A stretch of DNA of 64,000 bases. Source: Bog-473 sp963730395. Lineage in GTDB: Bacteria > Actinomycetota > Acidimicrobiia > Acidimicrobiales > RAAP-2. The notes beneath the pieces were generated by a model. That model saw only the letters and a program-made list of their open reading frames with translations. It was not told the DNA's origin and did not search any database. Where the stretch lies: positions 1 through 64,000 of the forward strand of contig CAVSSK010000003.1 of NCBI GenBank assembly GCA_963730395.1, in the 5' to 3' direction. A program made the position numbers and the translations under genes. This document shows, piece after piece, positions 12,750 through 21,750 of the stretch. Numbering within the stretch: position 1 is the stretch's first letter; each line of letters starts with the position of its first letter.

Positions 12750-13008
12750 AATCAGGATGCTGACACCGGGGGTCGACGCCGACATAGAGCCGACCGGACC
12801 GTCCTGTCACAACATACGGACAACAGACTCGCCCCGCGGTGCCGCGCCTGTCGGGCGGCGTCCTTCGGCCTGGAGACGACTCCACGCCCCGCCATCGGCG
12901 AACACGCGGGTCGGGCAGCGGGGCGGGAGGGCGGGGGTCGAGAGGAAGACGGATTTCGCCTTCTCGGTGGAGGGTCGCGGTACCGGGCGACCCTCCACCA
13001 GAAGGCGG

Positions 13009-13647
13009 TCAGGCGATCTTGCGAAACGCCGTCTGGGTCGTCACGCCCGGCAGGTAGACCTTGCTGAGCTCCTTGTCGACCTTCTGGTTGAAGCCGGCGT
13101 CGGCCGCTATGGCGTCCCCCGCGCGTTGCAGGTCTGCGATGGAGGCGTAGACGGTCAGCCACTCCACCGACCCGTACGGCCCCGTCATGCCCATGGCGAA
13201 CGAGGTCGGGCAGCCGGTGATCTCGGCGGCTCGCTGGGCGGTCTCCACCCCCAGCTCAATGCCCTTCACGCTGCCGCCCGGGGCCAGTGTCGCCCGTATG
13301 GCCAGCGCGTACTGGGCATCGATCTCGGCCGCCTTGGGGTCGGCATGGATGAACTGCAGCAGGCCGTCGTCGATGGGGTCGCCCGATGCGTGCGCGGCGC
13401 CCTCTTCGACCAGTGCCGAGTAGCCCGAGTCGCCGACCAACTTGTCGAATGTCCCCTCGAGGGTGACCAGCTCCTCGAAGACGGTGGTCCACACCAACCG
13501 GCCCGCGTCGGGAGAGAAGACCGTTGTCCACAGACTGACCGGCACCTCGGAGATCTGGTTGACCTTCTCCGTCATCTTGAGTGCCCATGCCAGCTGCTTC
13601 TCGGGGTTGCCCGGGCCGAGGCGGACGTTACGGCTGAACAGGTACAT
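13009..13647 (-). CDS. conserved hypothetical protein, possibly dimeric alpha-beta barrel
   Basis: 212 residues with a good start: GGGAGG seven bases before ATG at 13647. The sequence opens MYLFSRNVRLGPGNPEKQLAWA and alternates predicted strands and helices (EVPVSLWTTVFSPDAGRLVWTTVFEELVTLE), with a second similar half (SVEWLTVYASIADLQRAGDAI). The duplicated pattern recalls NIPSNAP/dimeric alpha-beta barrel proteins, but no catalytic residues are recognisable. No signal peptide or membrane segment. Isolated gene. Real coding region is supported by start signal, length and composition; function unknown. Confidence 0.75.
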   Translation of the reverse strand: MYLFSRNVRLGPGNPEKQLAWALKMTEKVNQISEVPVSLWTTVFSPDAGRLVWTTVFEELVTLEGTFDKLVGDSGYSALVEEGAAHASGDPIDDGLLQFIHADPKAAEIDAQYALAIRATLAPGGSVKGIELGVETAQRAAEITGCPTSFAMGMTGPYGSVEWLTVYASIADLQRAGDAIAADAGFNQKVDKELSKVYLPGVTTQTAFRKIA

Positions 13648-13866
13648 GTGTCTTTCCTCCCTGGTTCCACAAGCGCGCCGGAACTTTGCCGTCCCGCTCC
13701 ACGGCGCACCCCAACCCCCCCCGGCAAAGGAGGAACGAAGATCGTCCGCTTCTCTCCTTCAGGCGTCACCCTACGCCCGTTGCAGATCGCTGGCTAGGGG
13801 GTAGGGGACAAAATGAATTGGCCCGGTGGTTCACCCGTCGTCACGGCCCTCAGAAACGTCACGCCC

Positions 13867-14034
13867 TCACAACGACGGGCCGGACCAGTCGGCGTGGGGG
13901 TCGGAGGCGGGGAATGACTCCTCCTCCTGCTCGTCGATGTGCCGGTCGATCCAGGCCCGCTCGTCATCGAGCGTTTGATCGGCCTCGCCCTCGGGCTCGG
14001 GGGCGTCCGACTCGCTGTGGTCCCGATCGGGCAT
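13867..14034 (-). CDS. small acidic protein with EESFPASDP motif
   Basis: 55 residues, ATG at 14034 preceded by AGGGAG with five-base spacing. Highly acidic and disordered-looking, ending in DEQEEESFPASDPHADW, a motif recurring at the end of many small actinobacterial and proteobacterial proteins of unknown function. It is placed between the hypothetical gene and the end of the sulfate operon, all on the same strand, but separated from cysA by 61 bases. Confidence 0.75.
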   Translation of the reverse strand: MPDRDHSESDAPEPEGEADQTLDDERAWIDRHIDEQEEESFPASDPHADWSGPSL

Positions 14035-14095
14035 GCAGGCTCCCTGTCGCAGACGGGACCGGGTGCACCGGCTCGTGCGCCCGGACAGGCCCACC

Positions 14096-15106
14096 CTAGG
14101 GGCGCCCGGCGGGAGCCGCTGACGCGCTCAGCATCGGGAACCGGCTCGGTGCGCCGCGCTCTGTCCGCGCCACCCAGACCGGTTGGCCGCCCTGCAGGCC
14201 GAGCTCGGCCGCGCTGCCTCGGCTGAGCTGGACCCAGCAGCTTCCGCCGGCGACGAGATCGATGTCGACCTTGACCTCGAAGCCGAGGTGGGTGACGCGC
14301 ACCACGGTGCCCTCGACCGCGGCGCCGGTTGGGCGCCCGTCCTCGAGCGGGTGCACGATCAGGTCGTGCGGGCGCACCCATTCACCGTCGAGCTGCGTGG
14401 CGGGGCCCAGGAACGTCAGCACGAACTCGTTGGCCGGGTGCTCGTACATGGCCTCCGGCGTGCCGACCTGCTCCAGCCGGCCGTGGTTGATGATGGCCAG
14501 GCGGTCCGCCACCTCCATGGCCTCCTCCTGGTCGTGTGTCACCAGCACCGTCGTCACGTGGAGCGTGTCGTGCAGGTCGCGCAGCCAGCGGCGCAGCTGC
14601 GTGCGCACCTGGGCATCGAGCGCGCCGAAGGGCTCATCGAGCAACAGGACCTTGGGCTCGATGGCCAGCGCACGGGCCAGCGCCATGCGCTGGCGCTGGC
14701 CGCCCGAGAGCTGCGAGGGGTAGCGCTCGGCCAGGTGGGCCAGGCCCACCAGCTCGAGCAGCTCGTCCACCCGTGCCTTGATCTCGGCCTTGGGCCGGCG
14801 GCGGATCTCGAGACCGAAAGCGACGTTGCGCCGGACCGTCAGGTGGCGGAAGGGCGCGTAATGCTGGAAGCAGAACCCGACGCCGCGGTGCCGCGCCGGG
14901 GCGTCGGTCAGGTCCTCTCCCTCGATGCGCACCGTGCCGCCGTCGGGCATGTCGAGGCCGGCGATGATGCGCAGCAGGGTCGACTTCCCGCCGCCACTGG
15001 GCCCGAGCAGCGCGGTGAGCGACCCGCTCGGGACCTCGAGGCTGACGTCGTCGAGCGCCACCGCGTCCCCGAAACGCTTGGAGATCGACTCCACCAGGAT
15101 GCTCAT
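14096..15106 (-). CDS. cysA: sulfate/thiosulfate ABC transporter ATPase CysA
   Basis: 336 residues. Walker A GPSGGGKST (35-43), signature LSGGQRQR (about 131), Walker B LLLDEPFGAL, switch His in VTHDQEEAME, and a C-terminal TOBE-type domain. It powers sulfate or thiosulfate uptake with the two permeases and the binding protein encoded just upstream. Its ATG overlaps the cysW stop by four bases (ATGA), so the operon is translationally coupled. Length is normal for CysA. Confidence 0.93.
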   Translation of the reverse strand: MSILVESISKRFGDAVALDDVSLEVPSGSLTALLGPSGGGKSTLLRIIAGLDMPDGGTVRIEGEDLTDAPARHRGVGFCFQHYAPFRHLTVRRNVAFGLEIRRRPKAEIKARVDELLELVGLAHLAERYPSQLSGGQRQRMALARALAIEPKVLLLDEPFGALDAQVRTQLRRWLRDLHDTLHVTTVLVTHDQEEAMEVADRLAIINHGRLEQVGTPEAMYEHPANEFVLTFLGPATQLDGEWVRPHDLIVHPLEDGRPTGAAVEGTVVRVTHLGFEVKVDIDLVAGGSCWVQLSRGSAAELGLQGGQPVWVARTERGAPSRFPMLSASAAPAGRP

Positions 15107-15924
15107 GCCGCCCGCCGCCCGTGCCAGGCCTCGCGGTTGCGATCGGTCACCGTGAGGAGGATCAGGATGATCAGGGCGGAGAGGCAGAGCGCCACCGCGC
15201 CGACGTAGCCGCTCGTCGTGTCGAGGTTGTCGATTGAGGCGGAGATGAACAGGGTCAAGGTCTGCGTCCTCCCGGCGATCGCACCCGAGACGATAGCGAC
15301 GGCGCCGAACTCCCCGAGCACGCGGGCGGTGGTGAGCGTGACGCCGTAGGCCAGGCCGCGGCGGATGTTGGGGAGGGTGATGCGGCGGAACACCGCGAGC
15401 GGTCCGGCACCGAGGGTGCGGGCCGCCTGCTCCTGCTCCGTCCCGATCTCCTGGAGGACGGGCAGCACCTCGCGGACGACGTAGGGCAGGGACACCGCGG
15501 CGGAGGCCAGGACGATGCCGGGCACGGCGTAGATGACCGTGATGTGGTCTGAGGAGAGCCAGTTGCCGAACCATCCGGTGCGGCCGTAGACGAGGATCAG
15601 CGACAGCCCGATGACGACGGGGGAGACGGCCAGCGGGATGTCGACCAGCGCGTCGAGCAGCCAGGCGCCCGGGAAGCGGTGGCGGGCCAGGATGAGCGAG
15701 ACGCCCACGCCGAAGATCGTGTTGAGCGGCACCGCGATGGCGGCCACGAGCAGGGTCAGCTCCAGCGCGTGGAGGGCGTCCGGCGCGGTGATGGCATCCC
15801 ACGCCGCGCCGAGTCCGTGCTGAAAGGCGCGGTAGAACACCGTGGACACGGGCAGGACGACCAGCAGGGCCAGGTAACCCAGCACGGCGCAACGCAGCGG
15901 CAGCCGCCAGCGCGAACGCCTCAT
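15103..15924 (-). CDS. cysW: sulfate ABC permease CysW
   Basis: 273 residues, about six transmembrane segments, with the ABC-permease EAA loop (QEQAARTLGAGPLAVFRRITLPNI) that docks on the ATPase. The conserved stretch VLGEFGAVAIVSG is typical of CysW/CysT. Overlaps by four bases with both neighbours (cysT upstream, cysA downstream). Confidence 0.92.
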   Translation of the reverse strand: MRRSRWRLPLRCAVLGYLALLVVLPVSTVFYRAFQHGLGAAWDAITAPDALHALELTLLVAAIAVPLNTIFGVGVSLILARHRFPGAWLLDALVDIPLAVSPVVIGLSLILVYGRTGWFGNWLSSDHITVIYAVPGIVLASAAVSLPYVVREVLPVLQEIGTEQEQAARTLGAGPLAVFRRITLPNIRRGLAYGVTLTTARVLGEFGAVAIVSGAIAGRTQTLTLFISASIDNLDTTSGYVGAVALCLSALIILILLTVTDRNREAWHGRRAA

Positions 15925-16841
15925 ATCGTCTCGGGGACTTCGAAGCGGCGGCGGGCCCAGCCGATGCCGACCAGCACGAGCAGCGAGATGGCGATCAGCA
16001 CGACCGAGACCGCGCTGGCCGCCGGGAGGTCGTCGCTCTGGGTCAGGCTGTAGATCCACGAGGAGGCGACCTCGGTCTTGAACGGGAGGTTGCCCGAGAT
16101 CAGCACGACCGAGCCGAACTCGCCGACGGCCCGGGCGAAGGCGAGGCCGGCGCCGGCCAGCACCGACGGCAGGACGCTGGGCAGGATGACGCGGCGGAGC
16201 ACCTGGCGCTGGCTCGCGCCGAGGGAGGAGGCCGCCTCCTCCGTCTCCGCATCGAGCTCGGCCAGCACCGGTTGGACGCTGCGGACGCAGAAGGGCAGCG
16301 TGACGAAGGCCAGCGCGCACGCGATGCCGAGCCGGGTGCCGGCCAGGTTGACGTGGAACGGGCTGTTCGGTCCGTACAGAGCCAGCAGGGTGAGGCCGGC
16401 CACGATCGTCGGCAGCGCGAAGGGGAGGTCGATGACCGCGCCCACCAGGGCCTTGCCCCGGAAGTCGTCGCGGACCAGCACCCAGGCGATGGCGAAGCCG
16501 GCAACGGAGTTGACCGCGGCCACGGCGAACGAGATCCAAAGGGTGAGCTCCAGCGCGGCGACGGCCTCGGGCTGGGTGACGGCGGCCCAGAACGAGCCCC
16601 ATCCGTTGCTGAACGCGTTGGTGAACAGCGCGGCGAGTGGCAGCAGGACGAGGAGGGAGAGGTAGGTGACGGCGAGCGCGGGCCCGCCGGCGCGCCAGGC
16701 CACCCGCCCCGCCCCCGCCAGGACGGGGGAGAGCGCCGTGGGGGGGTGACGGTGCCCTCGCCCCCGTCCCGGGCGGCCGGTGGACGCCTGTTCCCCGCCT
16801 GGGAGCCCCAGGTCGGCGACGGTGGCGTCCACGCCGGTCAT
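15921..16841 (-). CDS. cysT: sulfate ABC permease CysT (CysU)
   Basis: 306 residues with an unusually long hydrophilic N-terminal extension of about 45 residues before the first membrane helix. Six predicted membrane segments; EAA loop EEAASSLGASQRQVLRRVILPSVLP; conserved AVGEFGSVVLISGNLPF. Forms the heterodimeric channel with CysW. It begins seven bases after the binding-protein stop. Confidence 0.9.
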   Translation of the reverse strand: MTGVDATVADLGLPGGEQASTGRPGRGRGHRHPPTALSPVLAGAGRVAWRAGGPALAVTYLSLLVLLPLAALFTNAFSNGWGSFWAAVTQPEAVAALELTLWISFAVAAVNSVAGFAIAWVLVRDDFRGKALVGAVIDLPFALPTIVAGLTLLALYGPNSPFHVNLAGTRLGIACALAFVTLPFCVRSVQPVLAELDAETEEAASSLGASQRQVLRRVILPSVLPSVLAGAGLAFARAVGEFGSVVLISGNLPFKTEVASSWIYSLTQSDDLPAASAVSVVLIAISLLVLVGIGWARRRFEVPETI

Positions 16842-16847
16842 GTGGTG

Positions 16848-17903
16848 CTACCCGCTCGCCGTGGAGACGCCGAGCGACTGCTCGACTTTGGCGACGATGC
16901 CCGTCTGCGGGTCGAAGAACGACTTGTTGACGGAGGTCCAGCCACCCAGGTGGTCGATCGTGAAGAGCGTCTTGGGCTTGGGGAACGTGAACTTGGCCGC
17001 CACCGAGGGCAGCACCGGCCGGTAGCCCTGCTGGCCCCACACGGTCTGGCCGGCGGGGGAGAGCAGGTAGGCGAGGAAGGCCTTGGCGGCGGGACTGGCG
17101 GTCTTGGTCACCGCGATCGGGTTCTGGATCAGGATCGTCTGCGGCGGCGTGATCACGTCGACAGGCTCGCCCTTCGTCTTGGCGTAGAGGCCGTCGTCCT
17201 CGTAGTCGAGCAGCACGTCACCCTGGCCCGAGAGGAAGGTCTGGAGCGCCGCGCTGGCACTGGAGGGCTGCGCCACCGCGTTGTGCAGCAGCTGGGAGAG
17301 GTAGGCCTGCGCCTGCGCCGGCGTCTTGCCCTGGGCGATCTCGGCGCCGTAGGCCGCCATGATGTTCCACTTGGCACTGCCGGAGCTGAACACGTTCGGT
17401 GTGATCACGCCGACACCCGACTTCACGAGGTCGGCCCAGGTCGTGATGTGCTTGGGATTCCCCGGGCGCACGACGAAGGACACGATGGAGTCGGTGACCA
17501 TGCCCTTGGTGGGCCCGGTGTCCCACGAGCTGGACACGAGCCCGCCCTTGACGAGCTTGGCCATGTCGGGCTCGAGCGAGAAGTTCACGAGGTCGGCGGG
17601 CAGCCCGTCGACCACGGAGGTGGCCTGGGTGCCCGACGGCCCGAAGGACGGCGAGACCACCACGCCGGCGCCCGCCTTCGTCTTGGCGAAGTCGGAGGCG
17701 AGGACGCTGTAGGCGGGCTTGGGCGTCGAGTAGGCGACCAGGCTGACGCTGCCCCCGCTCTGGGCGCCGGCGGGGAGCGCGCCGAGGGTCAGGGCCGCGG
17801 CGGACAGCGAGACGGTGCCGAGGGCGGCGAGGCGGCGACGGGTGCGGCGGGGCCGGGCCGAGAGACGCCCGGGCGCGTTCGGGTGGACGGTGCTTTCGTG
17901 CAT
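16848..17903 (-). CDS. sulfate/thiosulfate-binding protein
   Basis: 351 residues. Twin basic run and hydrophobic stretch at 17-48 ending GALPAGAQS form a Sec (possibly Tat) signal peptide without a lipobox Cys. The mature part shows family motifs: VSPSFGPSGTQATSVVDGLPADLVNFSLEPD and FVVRPGNPKHITTWADLV, as in Sbp and CysP. It captures sulfate or thiosulfate outside the membrane for CysTWA. First gene of the operon. TAGAGT six bases before the ATG suggests a leaderless transcript. Confidence 0.92.
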   Translation of the reverse strand: MHESTVHPNAPGRLSARPRRTRRRLAALGTVSLSAAALTLGALPAGAQSGGSVSLVAYSTPKPAYSVLASDFAKTKAGAGVVVSPSFGPSGTQATSVVDGLPADLVNFSLEPDMAKLVKGGLVSSSWDTGPTKGMVTDSIVSFVVRPGNPKHITTWADLVKSGVGVITPNVFSSGSAKWNIMAAYGAEIAQGKTPAQAQAYLSQLLHNAVAQPSSASAALQTFLSGQGDVLLDYEDDGLYAKTKGEPVDVITPPQTILIQNPIAVTKTASPAAKAFLAYLLSPAGQTVWGQQGYRPVLPSVAAKFTFPKPKTLFTIDHLGGWTSVNKSFFDPQTGIVAKVEQSLGVSTASG

Positions 17904-17923
17904 CGGAGTACTCTAAACCACGC

Positions 17924-17945
17924 GGATTGATAAATACAATCGGAT
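17924..17945. promoter_or_regulatory. candidate operator of the sulfate operon
   Basis: CGGATTG-ATAAATA-CAATCGG, an AT-rich near-palindrome, lies 20-40 bases upstream of the binding-protein start and just upstream of the putative -10 TAGAGT. Position fits a repressor or activator of sulfur uptake; the regulator is not encoded nearby. Confidence 0.35.
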
Positions 17946-18011
17946 TAGTCAGGTATTGGGTCCGACGAACGATGCCCAATGAAACCCCTGGTCAAGGCTG
18001 GGACAGGGTAG

Positions 18012-18941
18012 TCAGACGGGGGAACTGAGCCGGCTTTGAGCGGCCAAGCGGGCCTCACGGGCCTCGAGCATGGCCCAGTCGGACCGGGCCACCAGCTCGG
18101 CCAGTGGCACGCAGTCATCGGGCCGCCGCGTCGTCCAGCCGAGGCACACGCCGACCGTCGCACCGACGTACTCAGTCGTGCCCGGATCGGCGAGGTGGGT
18201 CTCGATGCGGCGCGTGATCGTGCTGCACTCGGACCGGCTGAGATTGAGCGCCAGCACGAGGAACTGAGTGCCGCCGATGCGCGCCAGGAGGTCACTCTTG
18301 CGGAAGGCGACCGAGAGGGCGCGCGCCACGGCCTGGAGCGCCGCATCGCCCGCGTGGAGCCCGAGCCGGTCGTTCAACTCCTGCACGTTCTCGACGTCGG
18401 CGAAGAGGGCGTGGACCACGGCGCCCTCGCGGTCGGCGAAGTGCAGCAGGCGGTTGCCGGCGACGAGAAGTCCCCGGCGATTGTGGAAGCCGGTCAGCTC
18501 GTCGCCCTGCGAGAGCTGGAGCAGGCGCGCGCTCAGCTCCTCCACCTCGCGCTCGATGGCGAGACGCCCCGCGACGTCGTGCAGGATGCTCAGGATCTGG
18601 ACGGCGCCGTCGCAGTCACGGAACACCCGCGTCGTCGCCTCGATGTCGACCATCCGGCCGTCGCCCCGGCGAAAACGCAGCATGCCCACCCAGGACCCGC
18701 TCCGGTCACGCTCGGCGAGCGCGAGCCCCCAGCGAGGGTCCTCGTGGTCGACCAGGCCCGCCATGCCGAGCTCGCAGATCTCATCGGCCCCCAGGCCGAG
18801 CAGGGTGGACGCGGCCGGGTTGGCTGCGGTGACGTGGCCGTCCCGCGTGGAGAACAGCACGCCCTCGCACGTGTGCTCGAACATCGCGTGGTAGGCCGCC
18901 ATCCCGACCCGCTCGCCGGGCACGGCCTCGTGCATCACCAT
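18012..18941 (-). CDS. PAS-GGDEF protein with degenerate GGDEF motif
   Basis: About 309 residues from ATG at 18941. An N-terminal PAS domain (YHAMFEHTCEGVLFSTRDGHVTAANPAA) with PAC-like tail (SILHDVAGRLAIEREVE) joins a GGDEF-fold domain (DELTGFHNRRGLL, LFADVENVQELND). The active loop reads RIGGTQF instead of RxGGDEF, and the metal Asp in the first half is present (ADVEN). Without the second acidic pair, c-di-GMP synthesis is unlikely; such domains often bind GTP or partners. No membrane segment. Start is uncertain because the frame stays open upstream. Confidence 0.8.
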   Translation of the reverse strand: MVMHEAVPGERVGMAAYHAMFEHTCEGVLFSTRDGHVTAANPAASTLLGLGADEICELGMAGLVDHEDPRWGLALAERDRSGSWVGMLRFRRGDGRMVDIEATTRVFRDCDGAVQILSILHDVAGRLAIEREVEELSARLLQLSQGDELTGFHNRRGLLVAGNRLLHFADREGAVVHALFADVENVQELNDRLGLHAGDAALQAVARALSVAFRKSDLLARIGGTQFLVLALNLSRSECSTITRRIETHLADPGTTEYVGATVGVCLGWTTRRPDDCVPLAELVARSDWAMLEAREARLAAQSRLSSPV

Positions 18942-19087
18942 CCCCGGTGCCTCGTCTCCCGAACCGCGCCACACAGAGCCATCGCCCCGGCGATGGTACC
19001 GAAGCGCCCCTGGGGTGCCGGTGATGGTCGACACACCCGTACCGGTGGGACCTTCGGCCCTGGTGCGACCTCCAGGGGGTGCCAACA

Positions 19088-19297
19088 ATGGATGCGGGCC
19101 CAGAACAGGAGGTGCTGACCCGGGTCCTGCGACGACAAGATCTGCTGGGGCTTGCGATCTGCGACTTCGAGGTTCGTGGGGACCGGCAGGACACCCTGCA
19201 CGAGCTCTTCGACGTGCACCTGCGCCAGTCGGCCGGGTGCCCTGGGACTACCGCGCCTCTCGGAGAGCCCCTCGTCTCTCGCCTGTCGACTGACTGA
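19088..19297 (+). CDS. possible small protein (69 residues)
   Basis: ATG at 19088 is preceded by AGGGGG at suitable spacing. The product (MDAGPEQEVLTRVLRRQDLL... ICDFEVRGDRQDTLHELFDVHL) has an amphipathic, protein-like composition and GC-rich third codon positions. It lies divergent to the PAS-GGDEF gene in a 458-base gap (18942-19399). No homology recognised; could be chance. Confidence 0.35.
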   Translation: MDAGPEQEVLTRVLRRQDLLGLAICDFEVRGDRQDTLHELFDVHLRQSAGCPGTTAPLGEPLVSRLSTD

Positions 19298-19399
19298 GGG
19301 CAGGGCGGCTGGACGCACGGCTCGGCGGTTCCTCCCCCCCATAACCCCGCCGGGCGTGCGACCGGCCTCTGCGGCGCAGTGCGCGCCCACCTCGGGCCG

Positions 19400-20812
19400 T
19401 TACCCGACCCCGAGCCGGCTGTTGTAATTCGAGATGGTGCTGTTGACGTTCGACTCGGCGGTCTTGACCGCACTCGTCGGCGAGACGCCGCCGGTGAACA
19501 TCGAGATCTCGGCGTTCAGGACGTCGGTCCGCACGTCGGCGTAGGGGCCGATGACCGATCCGGACGTCGCCGGGGTGTTGGCGCCGTTGTTGATCTCGTT
19601 GTAGGCGACCTTGTACCCGGGGTTGGTGACCCACAGGTGCTGGACCGTCGCCGTCTGCGCGGAGGACTTGCGCACCGGGATGTAGCCCGTGCCGGCCGCC
19701 CAGGTGGCCTGGCTCTGCGTGTTGCAGATGTAGGACAGGTAGTCCCACGCGGCCGCCTGGTGCAGGGCCGACGCCTTGCTCGATATGTACACGCCGGAGC
19801 CGCCCGGCTCGACCCCGCCCTGCACCGAGGAGCTGTAGACCGGGAAGGCGCTGATGCCCAGCTTCACGTTGGAGTACTGCCCGCTGCCCAGCAGCTTGGT
19901 CACGGTGCCGAGCGCGGCCGAGGTCTCGATCGTCATGCCGTACTTGCCGCTGCCGATACCCAGGAGGTTGTCGTACTCGTTCGGGCCCGTCGACGGGTTG
20001 GTGGTGGCGGCGCCCGACGTCACCAGCGTCTTCAGCTGGCTGAAGATCGACACGGAGGTCTTCGTGTTGAACGCACCCGCCGTCGCCCTCGTGGCGCGAC
20101 CGTTCTTGTTGTTCACGAAGAGCTGGTTCGCGGTGGCGAGCCAGGTCTCGAGGTGCCACGGGTCGAGGACGAGGCCCATGCCGCTGCCCGATGCCTTGAG
20201 CGTCTTGGCGTCAGCCACCATCTGCGTCAGCGTGGCCGGGGGACTGGTGATCCCGGCCTTCGTGAAGGCGTTCTGGTTGTAGTACAGGATCGGCGCCGAG
20301 ACGGCGAAGGGGAGTGCCCACTGCACGCCGTTCACCTTCCAGTAGGCGAGCGGGCGGGGCAGGTAGTCGCTCGTCGAGTACTTGGCGGCGTTCATGCAGG
20401 ACTGGACGGGCAGGAAGGATTGGGTGTCGATGGCGGCCTGGGTGCGTTGGTCCTCGAGCTGGACGGCGTCGGGCAGCTGCCGGTTGGTGAGTCCCGCCAG
20501 GTATTTCTGCCAGGTGTCGTCGTAGCCCGACTGGGTGACCAGGGTCACGTGCACCTTGGACTGCGACGAGTTGTACACGCTGGTGATCGCCTGCAGCGTC
20601 GTCAGGTTGGCGCTGTTGGCGGACTCCCAGAAGGTGATGTTGACCACGCCCTTGGCGTTGGCGAGGGCCTTGAGATTGCAGCTGGGGAGGCTGGCCGCGC
20701 CGGCCGGTGCCATCCCGCCCACCACGACGGCGGAGGCGGTGGCGGCACCCGCCGCTGTCATGAACAGGGCCGCGGCGACGAGTCGGGAGAGGCGAGTGGT
20801 CCGCATGCCCAA
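19400..20812 (-). CDS. extracellular solute-binding protein (family 1, UgpB/MalE type)
   Basis: 470 residues. Signal peptide about 1-40 (AAALFMTAAGAATASAVV... APAGA) without a lipobox. The mature part has family 1 features: VNITFWESANSANLTTLQAITSVYN, PDAVQLEDQ, WALPFAVSAPILYYNQNAF, and PGGSGVYISSKASALHQAAAWDYLSY. Likely captures glycerol-3-phosphate, a glycerophosphodiester or a sugar; which one cannot be told. It is the last gene of a four-gene operon, 38 bases behind the permease. Confidence 0.88.
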   Translation of the reverse strand: MGMRTTRLSRLVAAALFMTAAGAATASAVVVGGMAPAGAASLPSCNLKALANAKGVVNITFWESANSANLTTLQAITSVYNSSQSKVHVTLVTQSGYDDTWQKYLAGLTNRQLPDAVQLEDQRTQAAIDTQSFLPVQSCMNAAKYSTSDYLPRPLAYWKVNGVQWALPFAVSAPILYYNQNAFTKAGITSPPATLTQMVADAKTLKASGSGMGLVLDPWHLETWLATANQLFVNNKNGRATRATAGAFNTKTSVSIFSQLKTLVTSGAATTNPSTGPNEYDNLLGIGSGKYGMTIETSAALGTVTKLLGSGQYSNVKLGISAFPVYSSSVQGGVEPGGSGVYISSKASALHQAAAWDYLSYICNTQSQATWAAGTGYIPVRKSSAQTATVQHLWVTNPGYKVAYNEINNGANTPATSGSVIGPYADVRTDVLNAEISMFTGGVSPTSAVKTAESNVNSTISNYNSRLGVG

Positions 20813-20850
20813 TGCCTAGCACCGGAGCCGCCGCGAGGTCTGCCGCCCCG

Positions 20851-21750
20851 CTATTTCACGGCGCCCGCCGTGAGGCTCCGCACCAGCTGCTTCTGGAAGA
20901 CGAGGAGGAGGATCACCAGCGGTACGAATGCGATGACGGCACCGGCGAGCGACACCGGGATCTGCGAGACCTGCGAACCGAGAAGCTGCTTCAGGCCGAT
21001 CTGCACCGTGTAGAGCGGTGTCGTGCCACCGGTCGACACCAACGGCCACAGGTACTGGTTCCATGCCCCGAGGAAGGAGAAGACGGCCAGCGCGGCGAGC
21101 GACGGGCGGGCGAGCGGCACGGCCACCCGGGTCATGAAACGCAGGTGCCCGTAGCCGTCGAGCTGGGCCGCCTCCTGCAGGTCGCGGGGGATCTGCAGGA
21201 AGGCCTGGCGCAGCAGGAAGATGCCGAACCCGGTGGCGAGGAAGGGGATCGAGAGCCCCGCGTAGGAGTTGAACCAGTGCAGTGACGTCACCGTGTCGAG
21301 ATTGGTGATGAAGGTGACCTCGAACGGGATCATCAGCGTGACCAGACAGATCACGAAGAGCGTCCGCTTGAAGGGGAAGCGCAAGAAGGCGAAGGCGTAG
21401 GCGGCGAGGATGGAGGTGACGAGCTGGCCCACCACGATGATGGCGGTCATGATCGCCGACGTCGCCACGTACTTGGACATCGATCCGGTCGTCCATGCCG
21501 CGCTGTAGTTGTGCCACTGCGGGTTGGTCGGGAACAGCGGTGGGGGCTGCTGCACCAGCTGGTCGGGCACCAGCAGCGAGTTGACGATCGTGATGTAGAT
21601 CGGGAAGATCACGACGACGGCTGCCGCCGTCAGCAGCGTGTAGCTGCCGATGGCCCGTAACCGCCGCCGGGGCTTGCGGGCAGCCGGGACGTGGGCCGAC
21701 GCAGCTGCGGCCGGCGCCGCCGGCGCCTCGGTCGTGCTGTCAGCGGGCAT
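20851..21750 (-). CDS. carbohydrate ABC permease (UgpE/MalG type)
   Basis: 299 residues, hydrophilic Ala/Pro-rich first 30 residues, then about six membrane helices. The EAA loop (DLQEAAQLDGYGHLRFMTRVAVPLARP) is typical of the MalG side. It overlaps the upstream permease gene by 11 bases. Forms the channel with the adjacent UgpA-like protein. Confidence 0.88.
   Translation of the reverse strand: MPADSTTEAPAAPAAAASAHVPAARKPRRRLRAIGSYTLLTAAAVVVIFPIYITIVNSLLVPDQLVQQPPPLFPTNPQWHNYSAAWTTGSMSKYVATSAIMTAIIVVGQLVTSILAAYAFAFLRFPFKRTLFVICLVTLMIPFEVTFITNLDTVTSLHWFNSYAGLSIPFLATGFGIFLLRQAFLQIPRDLQEAAQLDGYGHLRFMTRVAVPLARPSLAALAVFSFLGAWNQYLWPLVSTGGTTPLYTVQIGLKQLLGSQVSQIPVSLAGAVIAFVPLVILLLVFQKQLVRSLTAGAVK

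Larger units (their letters stand above)
11833..13008. other. 1.2-kb decayed region without an intact gene
   Basis: On the minus strand, fragments of a secreted protein appear in different frames: a signal-peptide-like stretch around 12480-12560 (TVSVLAVASVGPGAIASSARA), a segment at 12180-12310 reading PIFNGDFADPFALLVGDSVYAYAT, similar to the start of GH43-type glycosidases, and a tail at 11875-12000 (FESDVLSEFAAEYLCPSEVP). No single frame joins them. 12750-13008 shows nothing recognisable. Confidence 0.4.
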
